This document shows, in pieces, positions 27,659 through 36,257 of a stretch of 64,000 nt of DNA (position 1 is its first letter; every line of letters begins with the position of its first letter). A program made the translations under genes and the position numbers. The notes under the pieces were generated by a model. The model was not told the DNA's origin. It searched no databases and saw nothing but the letters and a program-made list of their open reading frames with translations. This stretch comes from Bradyrhizobium sp. CCGE-LA001 (lineage in GTDB: Bacteria > Pseudomonadota > Alphaproteobacteria > Rhizobiales > Xanthobacteraceae): assembly GCF_000296215.2 (NCBI RefSeq), contig NZ_CP013949.1, positions 124,001 through 188,000 of the forward strand. Direction: 5' to 3'.

Positions 27659-29290
27659 TTACGTCGCCGTCACCCCGCATTTGCGCAGGAGCATCCTGGC
27701 GAAGCCGAACGGCGCCGGGGTGAACGGGCCCGTTGGCGCACGGGTGACGAGCGCGAGGACAACGAGAGCGGCCATCGCCAGCCAGAAGCACAGCCAGAAG
27801 CCGTCGATATAGGCGAGCACATTGGCCTCGCGCTGGACGACGCCCGCGAGCGTGCCGACCGCGCGCGCCTGCGCCGATCCTGTGCCATGGGCCGCGAAAT
27901 GGTCGGCGAGCTGTTTCAGCCGCTGCATCACATCGGCGTCGCCGACGTTCAGGTTCTGACCGAGATAGAAGGAATGGACTTGCTCGCGCACGCGCAGCCA
28001 CGTCCCCATCAGCGCTACGCCGATCTCGGCGCCGCCGAGCCGCATGATCTGGATATAGGCGGCAAAGGACGTGGCGCGGCTCGGATCGGAGTTCGACAGC
28101 AGCGTGATGATCAGCGGCAGCAAGGTCAGCGACTGCCCGATCGACTGCAGCAGCACGATGCCTATGAAATTCTCGCGCGCCCAGGCGTGGGTGAGCTGCG
28201 TGCCCCAGAGATTGGCCGCGGCGAATGAGGCAAATCCCACCACCAGCACCGTGCGCGTATCGAAGTGCCTGAGCAGCCAGATCGAGACCGGCACCAGCAC
28301 GAACATCGGCAGGGCGCCATACGTGAGCAGCAGCATGCCGCTCTGCTCCGGCCTCAGCAAGCCAATGGTGGCCAGGAAATTCGGCACCAGCGAGGCATTG
28401 GACAGGCTCGTCAGCGTGTAGAGCAGGATCAGCAGCAGCCCCAAGCCGATATTGCGCGAGAACAGCACGCTGACATGTGCCCAGGGTCGTCTCACCAGGG
28501 ACTCGTTGAGGAGGAAGGCCACGAACAGCGCCGCACCGCTGGCGAGCAGCGCCATCACCGTGCCGGAGCCGAGCCAGTCCAGCCGGTTGCCCTGGTCGAG
28601 CCCCGCATAGATCATCGCGACGGAGGCGCCCAGCAGCAGCATGCCGCCCCAATCGGCCTCTCGCAGCAGCGCGCGGTTCACCGGCTCGTTGGGCGTGCCG
28701 AGATAAACCATCAGCCCCATCATCGGCGCGATCACCACGCCCTGCCAGTACAGCCATTGCCAGCCGAGATGGTCGACATAGAAGCCGACCAGCGAGGTCG
28801 AGCTGTCCAGGGCGAAGCCGACGCGGATCGCATAGATCGAGATCGCCGGCAGCCACCAGCGGATCGGCAGATTGCGAAACACGATCATCAGCGTCGCCGG
28901 CACGAAGGTGCCGAGCAGGAGGCCGTGCACGACGCTGAGCGCGAGCAGGGTCGTATAATCGGGCACGAACGGAATGATGAACGAGACGGCGGCATAGACG
29001 AGGCTGGGGATGCCGAGCACGCGGCGCAGGCCGAACACGGTGGCAAGCCATGCCACGGCGGGCGCGATGAATATCTGCGAGCCGATGCCGGCGGTGGAGA
29101 GCCAGGCGCCCTCGTCGAAGGAGAATGAGAACGCGCCGCGCAGGTCCGGCAGGCCGACCGTGGTCAGGCGGCTGTCGAAATTGGCGAGAAACGAGCCGAG
29201 CAGCACCGCCGCCACCGCAAAGAGCGGCCGTGGCGCGACGCCGCCGCGCGAGAGCGGCTCCTCGCGGCCAGCGGCGTCATTTTCCGCCAT
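27659..29290 (-). CDS. DHA2-family MFS efflux pump (EmrB-like)
   Basis: A 543-residue transporter with about 14 hydrophobic segments. The Met at 29290 begins AENDAAGREEPL; the upstream 85 codons belong to an out-of-frame reading of the HlyD gene. It overlaps the stop of the HlyD-family gene by 14 bp, so the two are coupled and form the inner-membrane and adaptor parts of an EmrAB-type pump. Drug, siderophore or fatty-acid efflux is typical. The outer-membrane TolC-like part is not in the window. Confidence 0.88.
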   Translation of the reverse strand: MAENDAAGREEPLSRGGVAPRPLFAVAAVLLGSFLANFDSRLTTVGLPDLRGAFSFSFDEGAWLSTAGIGSQIFIAPAVAWLATVFGLRRVLGIPSLVYAAVSFIIPFVPDYTTLLALSVVHGLLLGTFVPATLMIVFRNLPIRWWLPAISIYAIRVGFALDSSTSLVGFYVDHLGWQWLYWQGVVIAPMMGLMVYLGTPNEPVNRALLREADWGGMLLLGASVAMIYAGLDQGNRLDWLGSGTVMALLASGAALFVAFLLNESLVRRPWAHVSVLFSRNIGLGLLLILLYTLTSLSNASLVPNFLATIGLLRPEQSGMLLLTYGALPMFVLVPVSIWLLRHFDTRTVLVVGFASFAAANLWGTQLTHAWARENFIGIVLLQSIGQSLTLLPLIITLLSNSDPSRATSFAAYIQIMRLGGAEIGVALMGTWLRVREQVHSFYLGQNLNVGDADVMQRLKQLADHFAAHGTGSAQARAVGTLAGVVQREANVLAYIDGFWLCFWLAMAALVVLALVTRAPTGPFTPAPFGFARMLLRKCGVTAT

Positions 29291-30413
29291 TCGCAGCCTT
29301 CGTATCGATGCGGGTGATGACCGACATGCCCGGCACCAGCCGCGCCAGCAGCGGCTGACCCTCGTCGAACTGGATCCGCACGGGAATGCGCTGCACCACC
29401 TTGGTGAAGTTGCCGGTCGCATTGTCCGGCGGCAGCAGCGCCACCTGCGCGCCGGTCGCCGGCGCGATGCGCTCGACCCGGCCGCGCAGCGTCTCGCGCG
29501 GGAAACTGTCAACGGTGATCTCGACCGGCTGGCCCGGCCGCACATGCGTGAGCTGGGTCTCCTTGTAGTTCGCGATCACATACACTTTCGGCAGCGGCAC
29601 CACGTTGATGAGATTGCTGCCGATATTGACATAGTCGCCCGGCTGCACCTGTCGTTCGCCGACGACGCCGTCGAACGGCGCTGTTATCTTGGTATATCCA
29701 AGCTTCAGCTTCGCGCTCGCCAGCGTTGCCTTGGCCGCCTCGACATCGGCGGCGCGCTGCTTCCTGTTGCCTTGCAGGACTTCTAGCTGGTGCTGTTGGG
29801 CGGCGATCACGGCGCGGCTGGCGCGCACGTCGGCCTGCGCCTTGGCGTAGGCGGCAACCGCCTGCTCGAGCCGCTGCCGCGTGCCGGATTCGGTCTGCGA
29901 CAACGACTGTTGGCGTTCCTGCTCCTGCTTGGCCTCGACCTCCATGGCTTCGGCCGAGAGCCGCGCGGCCTGGGCCTGCGCGATCGTCGCATATTGCAGC
30001 TCGATCTGGTTGGCGAGATTGTCGAGCGCGGCTTGCGCGGCAGCCACTGACGCCTCGGCCTGCGCGACCTGCGCCTCGTAATCGGCGGGGTCGATCTGGA
30101 TCAGGAGATCGCCGGCCTTGACGCGCTGGAAGTCGGTGACGCCTACCTTGAGCACCTCACCCGAGACGCGGCTCGACAGCCGCGTCAGCTCGGCACGGAC
30201 ATAGGCGTCATTGGTGGTCTGCACCACTGCATTGCCGACCCACTCGTCGAAACGCAGCGTCGCCAGCGCGACGAAGCCGAGCGCCACGATCACCGCGAGC
30301 AGCGGGATCGCGAGCCGGCTCCAGAGCGAAGGGGCCGGGCGCTGGGTGGGCCTGGGCGGCGGGGCCTGCGATGTGGGGACCGGTGACGACGGAACTTGTT
30401 CTTGTTGACTCAC
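29277..30413 (-). CDS. HlyD/EmrA-family membrane fusion protein
   Basis: A 378-residue periplasmic adaptor. An N-terminal proline-rich cytoplasmic stretch and one membrane anchor (residues about 30-55, LAIPLLAVIVALGF) are followed by a lipoyl half-motif, a long alpha-hairpin rich in Ala/Gln (about 120-220, QVAQAEASVAAAQAALDNL), and the second lipoyl and beta-barrel domain with LGYTKITAPFDGVVGERQVQPGDYV. It links an MFS pump to an outer-membrane channel. Same transcript as the DHA2 gene. Confidence 0.9.
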   Translation of the reverse strand: MSQQEQVPSSPVPTSQAPPPRPTQRPAPSLWSRLAIPLLAVIVALGFVALATLRFDEWVGNAVVQTTNDAYVRAELTRLSSRVSGEVLKVGVTDFQRVKAGDLLIQIDPADYEAQVAQAEASVAAAQAALDNLANQIELQYATIAQAQAARLSAEAMEVEAKQEQERQQSLSQTESGTRQRLEQAVAAYAKAQADVRASRAVIAAQQHQLEVLQGNRKQRAADVEAAKATLASAKLKLGYTKITAPFDGVVGERQVQPGDYVNIGSNLINVVPLPKVYVIANYKETQLTHVRPGQPVEITVDSFPRETLRGRVERIAPATGAQVALLPPDNATGNFTKVVQRIPVRIQFDEGQPLLARLVPGMSVITRIDTKAANGGK

Positions 30414-30444
30414 GACTTCACCCCAAAGCGGACTCGCCGCGATC

Positions 30445-31197
30445 TCACACGGTCTTCTCCGGCCACCGGCAGAGATCGTTGATCAGGCAGACCTCGCAGC
30501 GCGGCTTGCGCGCGAGGCAAGTATAGCGGCCGTGCAGGATCAACCAATGATGAGCGTGCAGCATGAACTCGGCCGGGATCACCTTTTCGAGACCGAGCTC
30601 GACTTCGAGTGGTGTCTTGCCCGGCGCAAGCCCGGTGCGGTTGCCGACGCGGAAGACGTGCGTGTCGACGGCCATCGTGTGCTCGCCGAAGGCCATGTTG
30701 AGCACGACGTTCGCCGTCTTGCGGCCGGCGCCGGGCAGCGATTCGATCTCGGCGCGCGTGCGCGGCACCTCGCCGCCGAAATCATTGAGCACCTTCGCCG
30801 ACAGCGCGATCACGTTCTTCGCCTTGGTGCGATAGAGCCCGATGGTCTTGATGTACTCACGCAGGCGCTCCTCGCCGAGATCGAGCATCTTCTGAGGCGT
30901 GTCGGCGACCTCGAACAACGCGCGCGTCGCCTTGTTGACGCCGGCATCGGTCGCCTGCGCCGACAGCACCACGGCAACAAGCAGCGTGAACGGATTGACG
31001 TGCTCGAGCTCGCCCTTCGGTTCCGGATTGGCCTTGCGGAAACGGCTGAAGGCCTCGTGGATTTCGGCAGGGGTCCAGGGCCTTGTCGCCTTGAGCGCCT
31101 TCTTGGCGGGCGCGTTCGGCTTCGCGACGACCGCTTTTGCCTTTTTCTTCGGCACGGCCGCTTTGCGCGGCGCCGGCTTGCGGGTGATTTTCGCCAT
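30445..31197 (-). CDS. nth: Endonuclease III
   Basis: A 250-residue base-excision-repair glycosylase/AP-lyase. The helix-hairpin-helix is LPGAGRKTANVVL with the catalytic Lys, and the catalytic Asp is in AVDTHVFR. The C-terminal Fe-S cluster ligands are C-x6-C-x2-C-x5-C in CLARKPRCEVCLINDLC. The N-terminal 40 residues (KPAPRKAAVPKKK) are Lys/Pro-rich and disordered, an extension common in rhizobia that could help DNA binding. The ATG at 31197 is chosen: longer open frame residues upstream overlap the divergent DUF2244 gene. Confidence 0.95.
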   Translation of the reverse strand: MAKITRKPAPRKAAVPKKKAKAVVAKPNAPAKKALKATRPWTPAEIHEAFSRFRKANPEPKGELEHVNPFTLLVAVVLSAQATDAGVNKATRALFEVADTPQKMLDLGEERLREYIKTIGLYRTKAKNVIALSAKVLNDFGGEVPRTRAEIESLPGAGRKTANVVLNMAFGEHTMAVDTHVFRVGNRTGLAPGKTPLEVELGLEKVIPAEFMLHAHHWLILHGRYTCLARKPRCEVCLINDLCRWPEKTV

Positions 31198-31219
31198 GAT
31201 CGGGATATACTGAGGGACG

Positions 31220-31753
31220 ATGAGCACAGGCAATGAAATTGAGCCCGGCGCTTCCGAGGACCCGCGCGACGTGCAGATCTTCTCCGCGCTGCTGACGCCG
31301 CATCGCTCGCTGAACCGCACCGGCTTCCTCGCGGTGATGCTGTTCGTCAGCGTCGTCAGCTTCGTCACGGGCCTGGCCTTCCTGATGATGGGGGCGTGGC
31401 CGGTGCTCTTCTTCTTCGGCCTCGACGTTCTCGTGATCTGGTGGGCCTTCAAGGCCAATTTCCGCGCCGCGCGGGCCCGCGAGGAGATCGTGGTGACCCC
31501 TTCCGAATTGCGCGTCCGCCGCGTCAGCCATCGCGGCCAGGTCGCCGAATGGACGTTCAACCCGCTCTGGGTCCGGCTCGACATGGAGGTCGACGAGGAC
31601 TTTGGCATCGAGCATCTCTATCTGATCTCGCGCGGCCACCAGATCCAGATCGCGCGCTTCCTCGGCCCGGAAGAAAAAGCAAGCTTTTACAAAGGCTTGG
31701 TTGAGGCCCTGAACGCCGCCAGGCGCGGCCCGACCTACAATCCGGTGAGCTGA
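31220..31753 (+). CDS. DUF2244-family membrane protein
   Basis: A 177-residue protein. After a charged N-terminus, FLAVMLFVSVVSFVTGLAFLMMGAWPVLFFFGLDVLVIW gives two membrane segments, followed by a cytoplasmic domain with RRVSHRGQVAEWTFNPLWVRLDMEVDED. This layout is that of DUF2244, conserved in alphaproteobacteria, often near nth; function unknown. The two start codons of this gene and nth are only 22 bp apart, so they share a promoter region. Confidence 0.8.
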   Translation: MSTGNEIEPGASEDPRDVQIFSALLTPHRSLNRTGFLAVMLFVSVVSFVTGLAFLMMGAWPVLFFFGLDVLVIWWAFKANFRAARAREEIVVTPSELRVRRVSHRGQVAEWTFNPLWVRLDMEVDEDFGIEHLYLISRGHQIQIARFLGPEEKASFYKGLVEALNAARRGPTYNPVS

Positions 31754-31809
31754 TCGGCGGGTCGGAAATCGGGTGGTTTCGCTCCCCGGCCGCGCCTACA
31801 TTTCCGGTC

Positions 31810-32706
31810 ATGATGACACTCGCGATACATGACCAGCGCCTGGCCAAGCCGGGCCCCCAGAACGCCGCACTGCGCGACTATGATTCCGTGCGCCGGGCGA
31901 TCGCGTTCATCTCGGAGAACTGGCGCGCGCAGCCGACCATCGAGGCGATGGCGGATGCGGCCGGCGTCACGCCGGATGAGCTGCACCATCTGTTCCGCCG
32001 CTGGGCCTCGATCACGCCGAAGGCGTTCATGCAGGCGCTCACTCTGGACCACGCCAAGGGGCTGCTGCGGGATTCCGCCAGCATCCTCGATGCAGCCCTC
32101 GACTCCGGCCTGTCGGGTCCCGGCCGCCTGCACGATCTCTTCGTCACCCACGAGGCGATGTCGCCGGGCGAATGGAAGAACGGCGGCGCCGGTTTGACGC
32201 TGCGCTACGGCTTCCATCCCTCGCCGTTCGGCACCGCGATCGTCATCGCCACCGACCGTGGATTGTCAGGCCTGGCCTTCGCCGATCATGGCGAGGAGAA
32301 GATCGCGCTCGCCGACATGACACGGCGCTGGCCGAACGCGACCTATGTCGAGGATCACGAAGGCACCGCACCGCTCGCAGCGCGCATCTTCGATTCGAAA
32401 CTATGGCGGCCGGACCAGCCGCTGCGGGTGGTCCTGATCGGCACCGATTTCGAGGTGCGGGTGTGGGAGACGCTGCTGAAGATCCCGATGGGCCGCGCGG
32501 TGTCCTATTCCGACATCGCCTGCAACATCAACAGCCCGAAGGCGTCGCGCGCCGTCGGTGCTGCCGTCGGCAAGAACCCGGTCTCGTTCGTCGTCCCCTG
32601 CCACCGCGCACTCGGCAAGAGCGGCACACTCACCGGCTACCATTGGGGCATCACCCGCAAGCAGGCGATGCTGGGCTGGGAAGCCGGGCGGCTGGGATTG
32701 CAGTAA
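31810..32706 (+). CDS. Ada-like AraC regulator / O6-methylguanine-DNA methyltransferase
   Basis: A 298-residue protein joining an AraC-type HTH (residues about 25-125, RAIAFISENWRAQPTIEAMADAAG) with a C-terminal alkyltransferase (about 210-298) that has the active-site PCHR. It takes alkyl groups from O6-alkylguanine onto the Cys. The N-terminal zinc Cys4 domain of E. coli Ada (phosphotriester repair) is absent, so it may not sense alkyl phosphotriesters; this two-domain type is common in rhizobia. Start at 31810. Confidence 0.88.
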   Translation: MMTLAIHDQRLAKPGPQNAALRDYDSVRRAIAFISENWRAQPTIEAMADAAGVTPDELHHLFRRWASITPKAFMQALTLDHAKGLLRDSASILDAALDSGLSGPGRLHDLFVTHEAMSPGEWKNGGAGLTLRYGFHPSPFGTAIVIATDRGLSGLAFADHGEEKIALADMTRRWPNATYVEDHEGTAPLAARIFDSKLWRPDQPLRVVLIGTDFEVRVWETLLKIPMGRAVSYSDIACNINSPKASRAVGAAVGKNPVSFVVPCHRALGKSGTLTGYHWGITRKQAMLGWEAGRLGLQ

Positions 32707-32723
32707 GTGCAACGAGCACACTG

Positions 32724-32817
32724 CCGTAGGGTGGGCAAAGGCGCATAGCACCGTGCCCACCATCTCTCTCAAGTCGCTGACGGCGCGTGGGCACGCTACG
32801 CTTTGCCCACCCTACGG
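32724..32817. repeat. Intergenic palindromic repeat, family E (copy 1)
   Basis: Arms CCGTAGGGTGGGCAAAG at 32724 and CTTTGCCCACCCTACGG at 32801, a perfect 17-bp inverted repeat, with GTGCCCAC and GTGGGCAC inner arms. A second copy is at 47237. Confidence 0.92.
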
Positions 32818-32838
32818 CAACGTGCTCTTGGCGAAAGC

Positions 32839-33462
32839 CTAGCCCGCCAGATCCAGCTTCGAGGCCACCGTCGAATCCGCATTCAAGCGGTAGATGATCG
32901 GCACGCCGGTCGCGAGCTCGCGCTTCAAGATGCCCTCCGGCGAGAGCTTTTCCAGCACCATGATCAGTGCGCGCAGCGAGTTGCCGTGGGCGGCGACCAG
33001 GGTGCGCTTGCCGTTGAGCACGCCGGGCAGGATTTCCTGCACGTAGTACGGCAGCGCGCGCGCGAGCGTGTCCTTCAGGCTCTCGCCGCCGGGCGGCGGC
33101 ACGTCGTAGGAGCGGCGCCAGATCAGCACCTGGTCCTCGCCCCATTTCTTGCGGGCGTCGTCCTTGTTGAGGCCGGAAAGATCGCCATAGTCGCGCTCGT
33201 TCAGCGCGAGGTTCTTCGTGGTCGGCAGGCCCTCCTGTCCGAGCTCGCCGAGGATGAGGTCGAGCGTGTGCTGCGCACGCGTCAGCACCGAAGTGTAGGC
33301 GACGTCGAACACGAGCCCCTGCGCCTTCAGCTTGCGGCCGGCTTCCGTGGCTTCCTTCACGCCGAGCTCGGTGAGGTCAGGGTCCTTCCAGCCCGTGAAC
33401 AGGTTCTTCAGATTCCATTCGCTCTGGCCGTGGCGCACGAGCACGAGAAGACGTTCGCTCAT
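32839..33462 (-). CDS. gpmA: 2,3-bisphosphoglycerate-dependent phosphoglycerate mutase
   Basis: A 207-residue glycolytic/gluconeogenic enzyme interconverting 2- and 3-phosphoglycerate. RHGQSEWNLKNLFTGW near the N-terminus holds the phosphorylated His (H11), with LNERDYGDLSGLNKDD and a late AAHGNSLRAL giving the second His. Length is a little shorter than E. coli GpmA, as usual in alphaproteobacteria. The Met at 33462 is chosen over a start 20 codons upstream that falls within a repeat. It is downstream of dapB on the same strand. Confidence 0.94.
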   Translation of the reverse strand: MSERLLVLVRHGQSEWNLKNLFTGWKDPDLTELGVKEATEAGRKLKAQGLVFDVAYTSVLTRAQHTLDLILGELGQEGLPTTKNLALNERDYGDLSGLNKDDARKKWGEDQVLIWRRSYDVPPPGGESLKDTLARALPYYVQEILPGVLNGKRTLVAAHGNSLRALIMVLEKLSPEGILKRELATGVPIIYRLNADSTVASKLDLAG

Positions 33463-33490
33463 CAACTGCTTTCCGTTACCGTTGTCGTTT

Positions 33491-33539
33491 GAGCATGATC
33501 TGATCGGAAAACCGCTTCGCACTTTTCCGGATCATGCTC
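33491..33539. repeat. Palindromic repeat, gpmA-dapB gap
   Basis: GAGCATGATCTGATCGGAAA and its counterpart TTTTCCGGATCATGCTC form an imperfect 49-bp palindrome with GCTTCGC at the centre. This element is, from memory, widespread in Bradyrhizobium gaps. Confidence 0.85.
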
Positions 33540-33543
33540 TGGT

Positions 33544-34359
33544 TCAGATGTCAGACAGGCCGAGCACGTCGGCCATGGAGTAGTGTCCCGGCTTCTTGCC
33601 ATGCGCCCACAGCGCCGCCTTCAGCGCGCCATGGGCGAACAGCATGCGGTCCTCGGCCTGATGCGACAGCGTCAGCCGCTCGAACGGGCCGAGGAAGGTG
33701 ACGCTGTGATCGCCGGCCACCGTGCCGCCGCGCAAGGAGGCAAAGCCGATGTGGCCCGGCCGACGCGCGCCGGTGATGCCGTCACGACCACGCTCGGAAT
33801 GGTCATCGAGCGTGACGCCGCGGCCGGCGGCCGCCGCCTGGCCGAGCATCAGCGCCGTGCCGGAGGGTGCGTCGACTTTCATGCGGTGATGGGTCTCGAC
33901 GATCTCGATGTCGAAAGTCGGGTCGAGCGCCTTGGCAACGCGCTTGACCACGGCGGCGAGCAGATTGACGCCGAGGCTCATATTGCCGGATTGCACCACG
34001 ATGGCGCGGTTGGTGACGCTCTTGATCACGGCATTGTCGGAGCCCGACAGCCCGGTCGTGCCGACGACATGCACGATGCCGCGCTCGGCGGCGATCGCGA
34101 CATTGGCGATGGTCGCCGCGGGCACGGTGAAGTCGAGAATGCCGTCGGCCTCCTTCGACATCGCCCAGAGATCGGCTGAGAGCTTGATGCCGTTGGCCGG
34201 CAGGCCCGCGAGCACGCCGGCATCCTTGCCGAGCAGCTCCGAGCCCGGCGCCTCCAGCGCACCCGCCAGCACCGCGCCTTTGCTCTCGGCAATTGCCCGC
34301 ACCAGCGCGCGGCCCATCCGGCCGCCCGCCCCAGCAACAATCAAGCGCATGTCCGACAT
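33544..34359 (-). CDS. dapB: 4-hydroxy-tetrahydrodipicolinate reductase
   Basis: A 271-residue enzyme for NAD(P)H-dependent reduction in the lysine and diaminopimelate pathway. The N-terminal Rossmann site is IVAGAGGRMGRALV. The tetramer and catalytic segment ETHHRMKVDAPSGTAL carries the catalytic His and Lys, and the C-terminal Gly-rich loops are present. The Met at 34359 (SDMRLIVAG) is chosen; the extra 28 residues upstream are not family-like. The product feeds peptidoglycan. Confidence 0.96.
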   Translation of the reverse strand: MSDMRLIVAGAGGRMGRALVRAIAESKGAVLAGALEAPGSELLGKDAGVLAGLPANGIKLSADLWAMSKEADGILDFTVPAATIANVAIAAERGIVHVVGTTGLSGSDNAVIKSVTNRAIVVQSGNMSLGVNLLAAVVKRVAKALDPTFDIEIVETHHRMKVDAPSGTALMLGQAAAAGRGVTLDDHSERGRDGITGARRPGHIGFASLRGGTVAGDHSVTFLGPFERLTLSHQAEDRMLFAHGALKAALWAHGKKPGHYSMADVLGLSDI

Positions 34360-34440
34360 GGTGTGATCCTCTTCGGAGCCGTTGTAGCGGGGGGAGGCAG
34401 TTCCGGCAACCGAGGGGGATCGGGCATGGTCGCCCGCGGC

Positions 34441-34555
34441 CATCCTTCGAGACGCCCGCCTACGGCGGGCCCTCAGGATAAGGGCGCGTTTCGCGGCGAG
34501 ATGTCAGGCCCTCATGGTGAGGAGCCCGCGCAAGCGGGCGTCTCGAACCATGCAG
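34441..34555. repeat. Intergenic palindromic repeat, family C (copy 1)
   Basis: Left CATCCTTCGAGACGCCCGCC, centre GCCCTCAGGATAAGGGCG, and right AGGAGCCCGCGCAAGCGGGC followed by GTCTCGAACCATG. Arms GAGACGCCCGC and GCGGGCGTCTC pair. A related element is at 42579. Confidence 0.8.
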
Positions 34556-34569
34556 GCCGATGTCGTGCC

Positions 34570-34881
34570 TCAACCGTCCTGCGGCTGCGGGCCGTCATAG
34601 CCCTCGATGATGATGAGGTCGGCGACGGAGTGCGGCTGGCGCACCTTGATGTTGGCCTGGTATTCTGGCGAGTTGTAGCAGGCGAGCGCGGTCTCGTAGT
34701 CCGGGAATTCGATCACGACATTGCGGGTACGGCTGGCACCTTCGAGGGTGGTGAACTTGCCGGCCCGCACGACGAAGCGGCCGCCCCATTTCTTGAAGAT
34801 CGGGCCGTTGGCGACGGCATAGGGCTTGTAGCCCTCGTCACTGCTCACGTCGACGCGTCCGATCCAGTAGCCTTTTGCCAT
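34570..34881 (-). CDS. DUF1330-family protein
   Basis: A 103-residue ferredoxin-like (dimeric alpha-beta barrel) protein. The pattern KGYWIGRVDVSSDEGYKPY, RAGKFTTLEG and VVIEFPDYETALACYNSPEYQ is diagnostic of DUF1330. The family has no known reaction and is often beside metabolic genes. It lies 23 bp before pyrF's end, same strand. Confidence 0.88.
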   Translation of the reverse strand: MAKGYWIGRVDVSSDEGYKPYAVANGPIFKKWGGRFVVRAGKFTTLEGASRTRNVVIEFPDYETALACYNSPEYQANIKVRQPHSVADLIIIEGYDGPQPQDG

Positions 34882-34904
34882 CGTTGTTCTCCCTGTGTTG
34901 TTGG

Positions 34905-35615
34905 TTAGCCGAGAGCCTCGGCGATCTCATGTTGGATCGCTTCCGCGACTGCCTTGGGGTCTGCCGCTTCCATCACCGGCCGTCCGACGACGAGATAATC
35001 GGCACCGGCACTGATGGCACGGCCCGGCGTCATGATGCGCTTCTGGTCGCCGCTCGCCGAGCCGGCCGGCCGGATGCCGGGCGTGACGAGGCGCATCTGG
35101 TGGCCGACGATCTTGCGAAGGCTGCCGACTTCTTCCGGCGACGAGACAAGGCCGTCGATGCCGAGCACCTGTGCCTGCTGCGCCCGCGCCTCGACCAGCT
35201 CGGAGACGCCGAGCCGGTAGCCGGCTGCGTGCAGATCGTCGTCGTTGTAGGAGGTCAGCACGGTCACGGCGAGAATCTTCAGGCTGGCGCTGCCACGCCC
35301 TTCGACGGCACCCTTCATGGTCTGCGGATAGGCGTGCACCGTGACGAAGGTTGCGCCAAGCTTGGCGACACTCTCCACGCCACGCGTGACCGTGTTGCCG
35401 ATGTCATGCATCTTGAGATCGGCGAAGATTTTTTTGCCCTTGTCGGCGAGCTTGCCGATCAGCGGAAGGCCGCCGGCATAGGCGAGCTGATAGCCGATCT
35501 TGTAAAACGTGACGCTGTCGCCGAGCCTGCCGACCATTGCTTCCGCGGCATCGACGCTCGGCACGTCGAGCGCAACGATGAGGCGGTCCTTCGGAGCGAT
35601 CTCGGCTGGCGTCAT
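34905..35615 (-). CDS. pyrF: Orotidine 5'-phosphate decarboxylase
   Basis: A 236-residue (beta/alpha)8 barrel enzyme that makes UMP from OMP, the last step of de novo pyrimidine synthesis. The catalytic tetrad DLKMHD (Lys and Asp pair) is in KIFADLKMHDIGNTV, and a later GVRPAGSASGDQKR-type phosphate loop (TPGIRPAGSASGDQ) binds the phosphate. It is 6 bp from the FMN reductase gene, on the same strand. Confidence 0.97.
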   Translation of the reverse strand: MTPAEIAPKDRLIVALDVPSVDAAEAMVGRLGDSVTFYKIGYQLAYAGGLPLIGKLADKGKKIFADLKMHDIGNTVTRGVESVAKLGATFVTVHAYPQTMKGAVEGRGSASLKILAVTVLTSYNDDDLHAAGYRLGVSELVEARAQQAQVLGIDGLVSSPEEVGSLRKIVGHQMRLVTPGIRPAGSASGDQKRIMTPGRAISAGADYLVVGRPVMEAADPKAVAEAIQHEIAEALG

Positions 35616-35621
35616 GTCACC

Positions 35622-36200
35622 TCACATCATGCGTTGGGAAATGTCGATCAACTGCCGCACCAGCTCCTTCAACGCGGCGATATCCGCCTCGTTCTTGAGC
35701 CTGTCCATATCGTCATAGGCCTGGTCGGCAAAGGCGAGCGTGAGCTGGCTCGGGATCACATTGGCGTGGCAGGAGGTCAGGATCAGGCGCAACGCCTGGA
35801 GCGCGCGGGCGGCGCCAAGCCGGCTCTGCGAGGCGCCGGCGAGCGCGAAGGCGCGGTCGCGGAAGACGTCGCCGCGCGCCTCGTGCAGCTCGTGCACGCG
35901 GCTGACCCAGTCGATCGCGTTCTTCAGCAGCGGCGGCACCGAGGCGTTGTATTCCGGCGTGACGAACAGCACGCCGTGATGCGCGCCGATCATGCGCTTG
36001 AGATTGATCGCGTGCTTGGGCACGCCGGACTTGGCCTGGAGATCGCCGTCATAGATCGGCAGCGGGAAATCGGCGAGCGAGATGCGGGTGACGTCGACGC
36101 CGGCCTGGGCGAATTCATAGGCCGCGACCGCCGCCAGCTTCGCATTGTGCGAGCCGGTGCGCAGCGAGCCGGGAATGACCAGGATCTTGGGAGCTGACAT
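35622..36200 (-). CDS. NADPH-dependent FMN reductase
   Basis: A 192-residue flavodoxin-fold enzyme. The FMN phosphate loop is PGSLRTGSHNAKLA near the N-terminus, and TPEYNASVPPLLKNAIDWVS is the conserved second loop. It belongs to the SsuE/ArsH/chromate-reductase-like group and uses NAD(P)H to reduce flavins, quinones or other acceptors. The Met at 36200 (SAPKILVIPGS) is preferred. It overlaps with no gene and is in a tight series with pyrF. Confidence 0.88.
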   Translation of the reverse strand: MSAPKILVIPGSLRTGSHNAKLAAVAAYEFAQAGVDVTRISLADFPLPIYDGDLQAKSGVPKHAINLKRMIGAHHGVLFVTPEYNASVPPLLKNAIDWVSRVHELHEARGDVFRDRAFALAGASQSRLGAARALQALRLILTSCHANVIPSQLTLAFADQAYDDMDRLKNEADIAALKELVRQLIDISQRMM

Positions 36201-36257
36201 CCAATCCAATGCGTTCGGCGAAACGAGCCCGCCGGGCAAAGAGAGATGCCGGCAGAA

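Noticed and set aside
27659..29545. A longer start for the EmrB-like gene
   Set aside because: The first 85 codons are an out-of-frame reading of the HlyD-like gene, rich in Arg, Ser and Cys.
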